From assembly GCF_963575615.1 (NCBI RefSeq), contig NZ_CAUYTL010000034.1, positions 1-31,072 on the forward strand: a stretch of 31,072 bases of DNA, in the 5' to 3' direction. Each line of letters opens with the position of its first letter. The stretch's first letter is position 1. The notes beneath the pieces were generated by a model. The model was not told the origin of the DNA and did not search any database. It was given only the letters and a program-made list of their open reading frames with translations. The translations under genes were made by a program, and so were the position numbers. This stretch comes from Listeria_A hofi (GTDB lineage Bacteria; Bacillota; Bacilli; Lactobacillales; Listeriaceae). Below, piece after piece: positions 1 to 7,829 of this stretch.

Positions 1-70
1 CGGAAGTTAAGCTTTTCAGCGCCGATGGTAGTAGGGGGCTTCCCCCTGTGAGAGTAGGTCGTCGCCGGGC
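1..70 (+). rRNA. rrf: 5S ribosomal RNA, 3' part
   Basis: The first 70 bases match the 3' half of a Firmicutes 5S rRNA: the GAAGTTAAGC segment, the AGCGCCGATGGTAGT arm and the terminal GAGAGTAGG...GTCGCC strand that closes helix I. The 5' part, roughly 45 nt, lies outside the window. A T-rich terminator hairpin follows at once, so this is the end of an rRNA operon. The exact 3' end is estimated from the helix I pairing expected for the family. Confidence 0.9.
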
Positions 71-83
71 AATGTATATTTTT

Positions 84-119
84 AAGTACTCATTTTTCAA
101 TGGGTGCTTTTTATTTTTT
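84..119 (+). terminator. rRNA operon terminator
   Basis: An 11-bp stem (AAGTACTCATT with AATGGGTGCTT, two G-U pairs) closes a TTTC loop and is followed by a run of T residues broken by one A. It lies 14 nt after the 5S rRNA end. Confidence 0.85.
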
Positions 120-149
120 CTTGATAAATTATTTTCTTGAAATTTAGTC

Positions 150-178
150 TTGCTACTTAATGATTTTTAAGATAGGAT
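150..178 (+). promoter_or_regulatory. Probable sigma-A promoter of the UPF0316 gene
   Basis: TTGCTA at 150-155 and TAGGAT at 173-178 are separated by 17 bp. The gene start is about 70 nt downstream and an rRNA terminator lies upstream, so a promoter is needed here. The hexamers are only moderate matches. Confidence 0.5.
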
Positions 179-250
179 TAGGTTTGAGATATTTTATTTG
201 GTGAAAAAAAGGGATAAGAAGAGTTGCGTTTTTTTAGAGGGGGAATTGAT

Positions 251-790
251 ATGGGAGATACTATAGGAATGATACTCACGATTTTTACTATTAATATCTT
301 GTATGTATCACTTAATACGGTGAGGTTATTGATGACGATGAAAGGGTATCGGTATCGTGCTGCTATCGTGAGTGTATTTGAGATTGTGGTCTACATTGTG
401 GCACTCGGAATGGTTATGAGTAACTTGAATGATATTGCTAACATAGCGGCGTATGCACTCGGTTTTGGGGTAGGTATTATTGTCGGTATGAAGATTGAGG
501 AACGCTTAGCTTTAGGTTATATTACGGTTAATGTGATTACGAAGGACTATAACTTAGATTTAGCAAATCAGATTAGAAATGCGGGGTATGGTGTTACTAG
601 TTGGATTGCAAGTGGGCGTGATGGCGAGCGAATGATGTTGGAAATATTAACACCACGAAAAAATGAGAATAAATTGTATCAACAAATTATTGCAATTGAT
701 GATAAGGCGTTTATTGTATCATCAGAACCCAAGCAAATCTATGGCGGATTTTGGGTTAAGCAAGTGCGTGGTGGTGTTAAGAAAAAGTGA
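251..790 (+). CDS. UPF0316 (DUF5698/DUF2179) membrane protein, YebE-like
   Basis: A 179-residue protein with three hydrophobic segments (about 5-23, 36-56 and 63-80) and a soluble C-terminal half of the DUF2179 type. This is the build of the UPF0316 family (YebE in Bacillus subtilis, about 180 aa, also just upstream of purE as I recall). Molecular function is unknown. The DUF2179 domain resembles small ligand-binding folds, so sensing is possible but unproven. I chose ATG 251 because AGAGGGGG lies 6-7 nt upstream; an in-frame TTG at 224 would add nine residues but has no ribosome site. The gene has its own promoter and terminator, so it is probably not part of the purine operon despite the conserved neighbourhood. 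Confidence 0.85.
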   Translation: MGDTIGMILTIFTINILYVSLNTVRLLMTMKGYRYRAAIVSVFEIVVYIVALGMVMSNLNDIANIAAYALGFGVGIIVGMKIEERLALGYITVNVITKDYNLDLANQIRNAGYGVTSWIASGRDGERMMLEILTPRKNENKLYQQIIAIDDKAFIVSSEPKQIYGGFWVKQVRGGVKKK

Positions 791-815
791 CTTTCTACGG
801 AGGGTTACTTTTTTT
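782..815 (+). terminator. UPF0316 gene terminator with UNCG-type loop
   Basis: AAAAAGTGACTTTC pairs with GAGGGTTACTTTTT around a TACG tetraloop closed by C-G, giving a 14-bp stem with a few G-U pairs that runs into T residues. The UPF0316 stop codon (788-790) is inside the left arm. A cUACGg loop is an exceptionally stable RNA tetraloop. Confidence 0.85.
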
Positions 816-835
816 ATGTGGAAAAAAAGGAATAA

Positions 836-875
836 ACACGAACATTAAATTAGGCTTTCTTTTTATTGTTCGATT
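836..875 (+). promoter_or_regulatory. PurR operator: two facing PurBoxes
   Basis: ACACGAACATTA at 836-847 and, facing it, ATTGTTCG at 865-872 (complement CGAACAAT) match the Bacillus PurR half-site consensus around CCGAACA. The CGAACATT and ATTGTTCG cores are 18 bp apart in inverted orientation, the layout described for PurR targets. The pair sits directly upstream of the purE -35 box, as expected for repression relieved by PRPP. The purR gene itself is not in this window. Confidence 0.85.
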
Positions 876-881
876 TTATGG

Positions 882-910
882 TTGACTTTACTAACAGCTA
901 TTGTTAGAAT
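882..910 (+). promoter_or_regulatory. Purine operon promoter
   Basis: TTGACT at 882-887, a 17-bp spacer and TAGAAT at 905-910, with TG at 902-903 forming an extended -10. Transcription should start near 917, leaving a leader of only about 40 nt before purE. Confidence 0.85.
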
Positions 911-955
911 GAAGAGGTCAAATAGTATTGGTATAGAAGAGGAGTGAAACATTGA

Positions 956-1444
956 ATGTGTGCACAAGTTGGTGTCATTATGGGAAGCACTTCTGATTGG
1001 GAGACGATGAGGAAGTCATGTGAGGTATTGGAAGAATTGGGAATAGCTTATGAGAAAAAGGTTGTTTCTGCACACCGCACACCGGATTTAATGTTTACAT
1101 ATGCGGAAAATGCGAGAAGCCGCGGGATTAAGGTTATTATTGCCGGGGCTGGAGGTGCTGCGCATTTGCCAGGTATGGTCGCTGCGAAGACGACTTTACC
1201 TGTTATTGGTGTTCCTGTGAAGTCTAAAGCGTTAAATGGATTGGATTCGCTATTATCGATTGTGCAGATGCCTGGAGGTGTTCCAGTCGCTACTGTTGCA
1301 ATAGGTGAGGCGGGAGCGGTAAATGCTGGATTATTGGCTGCGCAAATTTTATCGGTTGAAAATGAGGTAATTGCTAGCCGTTTGGAAAATAGACGTGATA
1401 CACTAGAAGAAAAAGTTCTAGAAAGTAGTGATTCTCTTGAGTAA
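956..1444 (+). CDS. purE: 5-(carboxyamino)imidazole ribonucleotide mutase PurE
   Basis: Converts N5-CAIR made by PurK into CAIR in purine synthesis. The 162 residues show class I PurE hallmarks: GSTSDW at 10-15, SAHRTP at 38-43 with the catalytic histidine, and the AGGAAHLPG loop near 64-72. An AGAAGAGGAG ribosome site lies 11-12 nt before ATG 956. It is the first gene of the pur operon, just downstream of the PurR operator and promoter. Its 3' end overlaps purK by 8 nt, and a separate purK is expected with a class I enzyme. Length and motifs are ordinary, so the call is secure. Confidence 0.97.
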   Translation: MCAQVGVIMGSTSDWETMRKSCEVLEELGIAYEKKVVSAHRTPDLMFTYAENARSRGIKVIIAGAGGAAHLPGMVAAKTTLPVIGVPVKSKALNGLDSLLSIVQMPGGVPVATVAIGEAGAVNAGLLAAQILSVENEVIASRLENRRDTLEEKVLESSDSLE

Positions 1445-2561
1445 AACATATTTATTACCAAATAGCACGATTGGCATTATCGGAGGTGGGCAGTTAGGTC
1501 GAATGATGGCTTTGGCTGCGAAGGCAATGGGATTTCGGGTGATTGTGCTCGATCCAACTGTAGATGCTCCGTGCGGACAAGTCGCGGATGAGCAGATTGT
1601 TGCGAATTATACGGATTTGGCAGCTTTGAAAGAATTGGCTGAGAAAAGTGATGTTGTGACATATGAGTTTGAAAACGTAGATAATGACGCGATTCGTTCG
1701 ATTGAGGACATTGTTCGTATTCCACAGGGGTCGGAGCTGTTGTCAATTACGCAGGATCGGATTTTGGAAAAGGCATATTTGGAGTCTATTAATATTAATT
1801 TAGCACCATATGCGGTGATTGTGGACAAAGATGATATTGTTCAGCATATTAGTAGCTTAGGTTATCCGGCGGTGCTTAAAACAACGCAGGGCGGTTATGA
1901 TGGCAAAGGGCAATATGTGATTCAGAATGAAGACGATATTGATAAAGCGCTGGGGTTACTTCGCTTCGGTACGTGTGTGCTGGAGGCATGGATTCCGTTT
2001 GAGCGTGAAGTTTCTGTGATTGTAGCTCGTAATGCTTCAGGGCAAATTGAGACGTTTCCTGTAGCAGAAAATGACCATAAAAATAACATATTGCATACGA
2101 CGCATGTTCCGGCAACACTTGACGCGGAATCAGTTCATGAGGCGGAGGCTATTGCAGTGAAATTGGCAGAGTATCTTCATTTGGAAGGTGTTTTGGCGGT
2201 GGAGATGTTTGTGACGAACTCAGGCGCGATTTATGTAAACGAGTTGGCACCTAGACCGCATAACTCGGGGCATTTCTCGATTGAGGCTTGCAATATTTCG
2301 CAGTTTACACAACATATTCGGGCGATTTCCGGTTTGCCGCTTCTTGAGGTGGAGTTGTTGCGTCCGGCGATGATGGTGAATATTTTAGGTCAGCATGTAG
2401 ATGGTGTGAATGAGGTATTGGACGCGCATCCAGAGTGGTTTGTTCATTATTACGGAAAACAAGAAGCGAAGATTGATAGAAAAATGGGGCATATAACCGT
2501 ACTTTCTGATAATCCGCTTGTTGAGATAGAGAAATTACGTGGTATGAAAATTTGGAGTTAA
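1437..2561 (+). CDS. purK: N5-carboxyaminoimidazole ribonucleotide synthase PurK
   Basis: ATP-grasp enzyme that carboxylates AIR with bicarbonate to N5-CAIR, the substrate of PurE. The N-terminal IGIIGGGQLGRMMA nucleotide-fold motif, the LKTTQGGYDGKGQ ATP-grasp loop and the NELAPRPHNSGH segment near the C-terminus are typical. I place the start at TTG 1437 (MSKTYLL...), giving 374 residues, because the N-terminus then matches the MSK start I remember for B. subtilis PurK; a GTG at 1428 in the same frame is the alternative. The ribosome site is weak either way, and the overlap with purE suggests translational coupling. Confidence 0.95.
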   Translation: MSKTYLLPNSTIGIIGGGQLGRMMALAAKAMGFRVIVLDPTVDAPCGQVADEQIVANYTDLAALKELAEKSDVVTYEFENVDNDAIRSIEDIVRIPQGSELLSITQDRILEKAYLESININLAPYAVIVDKDDIVQHISSLGYPAVLKTTQGGYDGKGQYVIQNEDDIDKALGLLRFGTCVLEAWIPFEREVSVIVARNASGQIETFPVAENDHKNNILHTTHVPATLDAESVHEAEAIAVKLAEYLHLEGVLAVEMFVTNSGAIYVNELAPRPHNSGHFSIEACNISQFTQHIRAISGLPLLEVELLRPAMMVNILGQHVDGVNEVLDAHPEWFVHYYGKQEAKIDRKMGHITVLSDNPLVEIEKLRGMKIWS

Positions 2562-2580
2562 TTGGGGGATTTGAGAAACG

Positions 2581-3873
2581 ATGATTGAGCGTTATACGAG
2601 AGAAGAGATGGGTAATATTTGGACAGAACAGAATCGTTTTCAGGCTTGGTTAGAAGTTGAAATTCTTGCTTGTGAGGCTTGGGCGGAGCTTGGTGAAATT
2701 CCAAAAGAAGATGTAGCGAAGATTCGTGAAAATGCAACATTTGATGTGGCGCGGATTCAGGAGATTGAGCTTGAGACGCGCCACGATGTTGTGGCGTTCA
2801 CAAGAAGTGTATCGGAATCGCTTGGTGATGAGCGTAAATGGGTGCATTATGGATTGACTTCAACGGATGTTGTGGATACTGCAAATTCGTATATTTTGAA
2901 GCAGGCTAATGAGATTTTGCGTGCTGATTTAGAACGGTTTATTGAGATTTTGGCAAATAAGGCTAAGGAATATAAACATACGGTTTGTATGGGACGGACG
3001 CATGGTGTGCACGCAGAACCAACGACGTTTGGCTTGAAATTGGCGCTCTGGCATGAGGAAATGAAGCGTAATTTGGAACGCTTTAATCGTGCTGCTAGTG
3101 GTGTTGAGTTTGGAAAAATTTCTGGTGCTGTTGGTACGTATGCAAATATCGATCCATTTGTGGAAGAATATGTTTGTAAGAAACTAGGTACGACGCCGGC
3201 TCCGATTTCGACGCAAACATTGCAGCGGGATCGTCACGCGGATTATATGGCTACGCTCGCTTTGATTGCAACTTCTGTTGAGAAGTTTGCTGTGGAAGTT
3301 CGTGCGCTTCAAAAGAGTGAAGTTCGTGAGGTGGAGGAGTTTTTTGCGAAGGGACAAAAGGGATCTTCTGCGATGCCGCACAAGCGTAATCCAATTGGAT
3401 CGGAGAATGTGACGGGACTTGCGCGTGTGATTCGTGGACATATGGTGACAGCTTATGAGAATGTGCCGTTGTGGCATGAGCGTGATATTTCGCATTCGTC
3501 TGCCGAACGTATTATTTTACCGGATGCAACGATTTTACTTGACTATATTTTGAATCGTTTTGGCAATATCGTGAAAAATTTGACGGTGTTCCCAGAAAAT
3601 ATGAAGCGCAATATGGATCGGACGTTAGGTCTGATTTATTCGCAGCGTGTGTTATTAACGTTGATTGATAAGGGGATGGCTCGTGAAGAGGCCTATGATA
3701 CGGTGCAACCTAAAGCGATGGAAGCTTGGGAGTCTCAGGTGCCATTTAAGACGCTAGTTGAAGCGGAACCTAAGATTACGGGATTACTTTCTAAAGATGA
3801 AATTGAAGCTTGCTTTGATTATAATTATCATTTGAAACAGGTGGATATGATTTTTAATCGTTTAGGACTTTAA
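2581..3873 (+). CDS. purB: Adenylosuccinate lyase PurB
   Basis: Releases fumarate twice in purine synthesis, from SAICAR (de novo path) and from adenylosuccinate (AMP branch). The 430-residue protein has the superfamily signature GSSAMPHKRNP at about 261-271, the GRTHGVHAEP segment with His141, and RHD with His68, all expected in the active site. A GGGGG ribosome site lies 12 nt before ATG 2581. It follows purK by 19 nt, but a 98-nt structured gap separates it from purC, so it ends the first sub-block of the operon. Confidence 0.97.
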   Translation: MIERYTREEMGNIWTEQNRFQAWLEVEILACEAWAELGEIPKEDVAKIRENATFDVARIQEIELETRHDVVAFTRSVSESLGDERKWVHYGLTSTDVVDTANSYILKQANEILRADLERFIEILANKAKEYKHTVCMGRTHGVHAEPTTFGLKLALWHEEMKRNLERFNRAASGVEFGKISGAVGTYANIDPFVEEYVCKKLGTTPAPISTQTLQRDRHADYMATLALIATSVEKFAVEVRALQKSEVREVEEFFAKGQKGSSAMPHKRNPIGSENVTGLARVIRGHMVTAYENVPLWHERDISHSSAERIILPDATILLDYILNRFGNIVKNLTVFPENMKRNMDRTLGLIYSQRVLLTLIDKGMAREEAYDTVQPKAMEAWESQVPFKTLVEAEPKITGLLSKDEIEACFDYNYHLKQVDMIFNRLGL

Positions 3874-3874
3874 G

Positions 3875-3926
3875 GAAGACATCGTGAAAAACTATGGAGG
3901 GTTATGGTGTCTTCATGGTTTTTCAT
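3875..3926 (+). promoter_or_regulatory. Two competing hairpins in the purB-purC spacer
   Basis: Hairpin A pairs GAAGACATC (3875-3883) with GGTGTCTTC (3906-3914), 9 bp with one G-U. Hairpin B pairs GTGAAAAACTATG (3884-3896) with CATGGTTTTTCAT (3914-3926), 13 bp with two G-U. Their arms interleave with no linker, so they should be alternatives rather than coexist. Neither is followed by a clean T run, so a plain terminator is unlikely; attenuation, processing or mRNA stabilisation is possible. The pairing is directly visible, the role is not. Confidence 0.55.
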
Positions 3927-3971
3927 GCTTTATTTGGATTAAAATTCTGATGTCAAAGGAGACTTTTCATA

Positions 3972-4679
3972 GTGGCGAATTTATTGTATGAAGGCAAGGC
4001 AAAACGGTTATTTAGTACGGATCAGGATGGTATCTTACGGGTGGCGTATAAGGATGATGCAACAGCGCTGAACGGGGAGCGTAAGGAGAGTTTTGCGAGC
4101 AAAGGGCGTTTGAATAACGAGATTACGTCGCGTATTTTTACTTATTTGCAGGATGCGGGAATTAAGAGTCATTTTGTGGAGCAGTTGTCGGATACAGAGC
4201 AGCTGGTGCGCTCGGTTGAGATTATTCCGCTTGAGGTCGTTGTGCGAAACGTGATTGCGGGAAGTTTGGCGAAGCGTCTTGGGGTTCCAGAAGGGGCACC
4301 TGCGAAACAGCCGATTGTCGAGTTTTATTATAAGGAAGATGCGCTAGATGATCCATTCATTAATGATGCGCATGTGCTTTATTTAGAAGCCGCGACAGAA
4401 GATGAGATTGCGATTTTGAAGCAGGCGGCGCTTGATGTGAATGTAGCATTATGTGAATTATTCGCAAAAATGAATATTACGCTGATTGATTTCAAATTAG
4501 AATTTGGACGCGATCAGGATGGAAAAATTCTGCTTGCCGATGAAATTTCGCCGGATACGTGTCGTTTATGGGATCGGGATACGAATGCCAAGCTGGATAA
4601 GGATGTATTTCGTCGGAATATTGGGAATTTAACAGCGGTTTATGAGGAAGTTTTGAAAAGATTAAAGGAGGTCGTTTGA
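3972..4679 (+). CDS. purC: SAICAR synthase PurC
   Basis: Joins CAIR and aspartate with ATP to form SAICAR. The 235-residue sequence has the family's YEGKAKRLF start (6-14), RNVIAGSLAKRLG in the middle and DFKLEFG near the C-terminus. Translation starts at GTG 3972, 10 nt after AAAGGAG. The stop codon TGA is immediately followed by the purS ATG, and an AAAGGAGG just inside the purC end serves purS. First gene of the tightly packed purCSQLF sub-block. Confidence 0.97.
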   Translation: MANLLYEGKAKRLFSTDQDGILRVAYKDDATALNGERKESFASKGRLNNEITSRIFTYLQDAGIKSHFVEQLSDTEQLVRSVEIIPLEVVVRNVIAGSLAKRLGVPEGAPAKQPIVEFYYKEDALDDPFINDAHVLYLEAATEDEIAILKQAALDVNVALCELFAKMNITLIDFKLEFGRDQDGKILLADEISPDTCRLWDRDTNAKLDKDVFRRNIGNLTAVYEEVLKRLKEVV

Positions 4680-4925
4680 ATGTATAATGTGAAGGTGTTT
4701 GTAACGTTGAAAAAGAGTGTATTGGATCCACAAGGTACAGCAGTGATGGGGTCGCTAAAAAGCTTAAATTACGGTGAGGTTGAGGATGTTCGGATTGGAA
4801 AATACATGGAACTTCAAGTGGCAAAATCGGATCGTGACATTCATGCTGTCTTGGATGAAATGTGCGATAAGTTGCTGACAAACCCAGTTATGGAAGATTA
4901 TCGTTATGAAATCGAGGAGGCTTAA
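4680..4925 (+). CDS. purS: Phosphoribosylformylglycinamidine synthase subunit PurS
   Basis: Small (81 aa) dimeric subunit that bridges PurQ and PurL in the three-part FGAM synthase of Gram-positive bacteria. It starts MYNVKVFVTLKKSVLDPQG and contains the VRIGKYMEL strand typical of the family. The ATG abuts the purC stop, with AAAGGAGG upstream inside purC. The presence of purS agrees with the short PurL encoded further on, which needs PurS and PurQ. Confidence 0.95.
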   Translation: MYNVKVFVTLKKSVLDPQGTAVMGSLKSLNYGEVEDVRIGKYMELQVAKSDRDIHAVLDEMCDKLLTNPVMEDYRYEIEEA

Positions 4926-4927
4926 GG

Positions 4928-5611
4928 ATGAAATTTGCGGTCATTCAATTTCCAGGTTCGAATTGTGATTTAGATATGTTACATGCGATTTCTGACGCGC
5001 TTGGTGAAGAGGCAGAGTATGTGTGGCATGCAGAAACGAGTTTAGATGGGTTTGATGCGGTGCTACTTCCTGGTGGTTTCTCATATGGGGATTATTTGCG
5101 GACAGGTGCGATTGCGAAGTTTGCGAATATTATGCCAGAGGTTGTACGGTTTGCGGAGACGGGGAAGCTTGTGCTAGGTGTTTGTAACGGGTTTCAAATT
5201 TTGGCAGAGAGTGGCTTGCTTCCAGGAGCTTTGATTCGGAACAATAATCTCCATTTTGTTTGTAAGACGGTTAGTCTGCGTGTGGAGAATGCAGAGACGA
5301 TGTTTACGTCAGAATATGTGGCGGGGGAAGAGATTCGGATTCCTGTGGCACATGGCGAGGGGAACTATTATTGTGATGATGCGACGCTTGCGGATTTGCA
5401 GGCGAATGGACAAATTGTGTTCACATATGCGTCAGAAAACCCTAATGGAAGTATTGCGAATATTGCTGGGATTACGAATAAAGCTGGCAATGTGCTTGGC
5501 ATGATGCCACATCCGGAGCGTGCTGTGGAGGATGTTGTTGGCGGTACAGCTGGACTTGGCGTTTTTAAATCGATGTTGAAGGCTTGGAAGGAGGAACAGG
5601 TACATGCTTAA
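4928..5611 (+). CDS. purQ: Phosphoribosylformylglycinamidine synthase glutaminase subunit PurQ
   Basis: Class I glutamine amidotransferase that supplies ammonia to PurL for FGAR to FGAM conversion. In its 227 residues the nucleophile Cys86 lies in LGVCNGFQ and the His195/Glu197 pair in MMPHPE, so the catalytic triad is complete. It begins 2 nt after purS, with GAGGAGG at the purS end as ribosome site, and its last 8 nt overlap purL. Confidence 0.97.
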   Translation: MKFAVIQFPGSNCDLDMLHAISDALGEEAEYVWHAETSLDGFDAVLLPGGFSYGDYLRTGAIAKFANIMPEVVRFAETGKLVLGVCNGFQILAESGLLPGALIRNNNLHFVCKTVSLRVENAETMFTSEYVAGEEIRIPVAHGEGNYYCDDATLADLQANGQIVFTYASENPNGSIANIAGITNKAGNVLGMMPHPERAVEDVVGGTAGLGVFKSMLKAWKEEQVHA

Positions 5612-7829
5612 TGTGAATCAGGAACCGTCAGCGGCGCAAATTGAGGAACAGAAAATTTATGAGACGATGGGGCTTAGTGAGAGTGAGTATGGTCTTGTTT
5701 GTGATATTTTAAAGAGGAAGCCGAACTATACGGAGACAGGTTTGTTTTCTGTGATGTGGTCGGAGCACTGTAGTTATAAAAATTCAAAACCAGTGTTACG
5801 CAAATTCCCAACAGAGGGGCCACAAGTGTTACAAGGCCCTGGTGAGGGTGCTGGGATTGTGGATATTGGCGATGGACTTGGCGTTGCTTTTAAAGTGGAA
5901 AGTCATAACCATCCTTCTTACGTGGAGCCGTATCAAGGGGCTGCAACCGGGGTTGGCGGGATTATTCGCGATGTGTTCTCGATGGGTGCGCGTCCGATTG
6001 CGATGTTGAATTCGCTTCGTTTTGGTGAGATTGATAATCCACATACGAAATATTTGGTGAATGAGGTTGTAGCTGGAATTGCTGGTTACGGGAACTCCAT
6101 TGGTATTCCGACGGTTGGCGGTGAGGTGCAGTTTGATCCGTGCTATGCGAAGAATCCTTTGGTAAACGCGATGTGTGTTGGTTTAATTGCAAAAGAGGAT
6201 ATACAAAAAGGTCAGGCGGTTGGCGTTGGTAATCCAGTGATGTACGTTGGAGCGAAAACTGGTCGCGACGGAATTCATGGTGCAACTTTTGCCTCGGTAG
6301 AGTTTAGTGAAGAGGGCGAGCAGCAACGTTCAGCGGTTCAGGTAGGCGATCCGTTTATGGAAAAATTATTGCTTGAGGCTTGTCTGGACTTGATTCGTGA
6401 TCATTCGGATATTTTGATTGGGATTCAGGATATGGGTGCGGCTGGTCTAGTTAGTTCGAGTTCTGAGATGGCTTCGAAAGCTGGATCAGGCTTGGAGCTT
6501 ATTATGGATGACGTGCCACAACGGGAAACGCATATGTCGGCCTATGAAATGTTGCTCTCGGAGTCACAGGAACGGATGCTTTTATGCGTGAAAAAAGGGC
6601 ATGAGGCGGAGATTAAGGCATTGTTTGAGCGCTACGGTTTGGAGGCTGTGACAATCGGAACGGTGACGGACGATAAGATGTATAAAATTGTGCATCATGG
6701 TGAAGTCGTGGCGAATGTGCCGGTTGATGCGCTTGCTGAGGATGCGCCTGTCTATCATAAACCTTCATCAGAACCGCAACGGTATCGTGATTTCCAAGCG
6801 GAAGAAGCTTTTTCGCCAGTCGTGACAAATGTTGTTGAAACTTGGAAAGCTTTACTTGGGCAACCAACGATTGCAAGTAAGCGTCATATTTACGAACAGT
6901 TTGATTACCAAGTTCGGACGAATACGGCGGTTGCACCTGGTTCGGATGCGGCGGTTTTACGAGTTCGTGGGACGAATAAAGCTATTGCGATGACGACGGA
7001 TTGTAATTCACGTTACTTGTATTTGGATCCTGAGGCTGGTGGGCAGATTGCGGTTGCAGAAGCTGCGCGAAATATTGTTTGTTCGGGTGCAAAACCGCTG
7101 GCGATTACGGATGGTCTCAATTTTGGTAATCCTGAAAAACCAGAGATTTTCTGGGAGATTGAGAAGGCGGCAGATGGTATTAGTGCGGCTTGCTTAGAGC
7201 TTGATACACCTGTTATTTCGGGAAATGTATCGATGTATAATGAAACGGATGGAGAAGGTATCTATCCGACGCCGGTAATCGGAATGGTTGGCTTAGTGGA
7301 AGACGTTGCGCATATTACAACGCAAGGCTTTAAAGAAGCTGGAGATGTCATTTACTTAATCGGTGAAACGAAACCGGAATTCAGCGGTTCGGAATTGCAA
7401 AAATTAGAGCAAGGCAAAATTAGCGGACGCGCACCTGTACTTGATTTACAAGTCGAAAAGCGTTATCAACAGTTCTTATTGACAGCGATTCGTGAGGGGC
7501 TTGTTGCTTCGGCTCATGATTTGGCGGAAGGTGGACTTGCTGTAGCGCTTGCTGAGGCAGGTTTTGCGAATGATTTGGGTGCGGATATTAATGTACCTTT
7601 TGCAGCGGAATTGCTGTTTAGTGAATCGCAATCACGGTTCTTAGTTTCGGTGAAGGCAGATGATGCTACGAAATTCGAGCAGTTATTTGCAACAGAAAAA
7701 TTGGTGCGCTTAGGTGAAGTGACAGACGTGCCGCAACTTGTAGTGCATACGGAAAAATCAGTAATTACAGCCGAACTTAGTGAGTTGAAACAAGTTTGGG
7801 AAGGGGCTATTCCATGTCTACTGAAATAA
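5604..7829 (+). CDS. purL: Phosphoribosylformylglycinamidine synthase subunit PurL (small type)
   Basis: Catalytic ATP-dependent subunit of FGAM synthase. At 741 residues it is the short PurL found with separate PurS and PurQ, not the roughly 1300-residue fused form. Visible landmarks are the conserved ESHNHPS with GAATGVGG about 15 residues later, DMGAAGLVSSSSEMA, a second-half repeat with TDGLNFGNPEKPE, and SAHDLAEGGL. The ATG lies within the purQ end after an AAGGAGG. The 3' end overlaps purF by 16 nt. Confidence 0.97.
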   Translation: MLNVNQEPSAAQIEEQKIYETMGLSESEYGLVCDILKRKPNYTETGLFSVMWSEHCSYKNSKPVLRKFPTEGPQVLQGPGEGAGIVDIGDGLGVAFKVESHNHPSYVEPYQGAATGVGGIIRDVFSMGARPIAMLNSLRFGEIDNPHTKYLVNEVVAGIAGYGNSIGIPTVGGEVQFDPCYAKNPLVNAMCVGLIAKEDIQKGQAVGVGNPVMYVGAKTGRDGIHGATFASVEFSEEGEQQRSAVQVGDPFMEKLLLEACLDLIRDHSDILIGIQDMGAAGLVSSSSEMASKAGSGLELIMDDVPQRETHMSAYEMLLSESQERMLLCVKKGHEAEIKALFERYGLEAVTIGTVTDDKMYKIVHHGEVVANVPVDALAEDAPVYHKPSSEPQRYRDFQAEEAFSPVVTNVVETWKALLGQPTIASKRHIYEQFDYQVRTNTAVAPGSDAAVLRVRGTNKAIAMTTDCNSRYLYLDPEAGGQIAVAEAARNIVCSGAKPLAITDGLNFGNPEKPEIFWEIEKAADGISAACLELDTPVISGNVSMYNETDGEGIYPTPVIGMVGLVEDVAHITTQGFKEAGDVIYLIGETKPEFSGSELQKLEQGKISGRAPVLDLQVEKRYQQFLLTAIREGLVASAHDLAEGGLAVALAEAGFANDLGADINVPFAAELLFSESQSRFLVSVKADDATKFEQLFATEKLVRLGEVTDVPQLVVHTEKSVITAELSELKQVWEGAIPCLLK

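Noticed and set aside
224..250. TTG at 224 as the UPF0316 start
   Set aside because: ATG 251 has the ribosome site AGAGGGGG at the right distance and gives the usual family length.
816..848. Ten-codon frame after a GGAGGG in front of purE
   Set aside because: The apparent ribosome site is the right arm of the UPF0316 terminator and the frame ends inside the first PurBox, so it is probably a coincidence.
849..955. Guanine/adenine riboswitch before purE
   Set aside because: The leader is too short and the conserved aptamer core sequences are missing.
1048..1461. 137-codon antisense frame across purE, and similar long antisense frames in the pur, ligA and gat genes
   Set aside because: They mirror the codon pattern of well identified genes and lack their own initiation signals.
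3914..3935. Classical rho-independent terminator between purB and purC
   Set aside because: The T run is inside the paired arm of hairpin B instead of after it, and the operon must continue into purC.
3904..3942. Twelve-codon frame (MVSSWFFMLYLD) in the purB-purC spacer, a possible leader peptide
   Set aside because: GGAGGG is only 2 nt before the ATG, too close for normal initiation, and the peptide has no run of regulatory codons.
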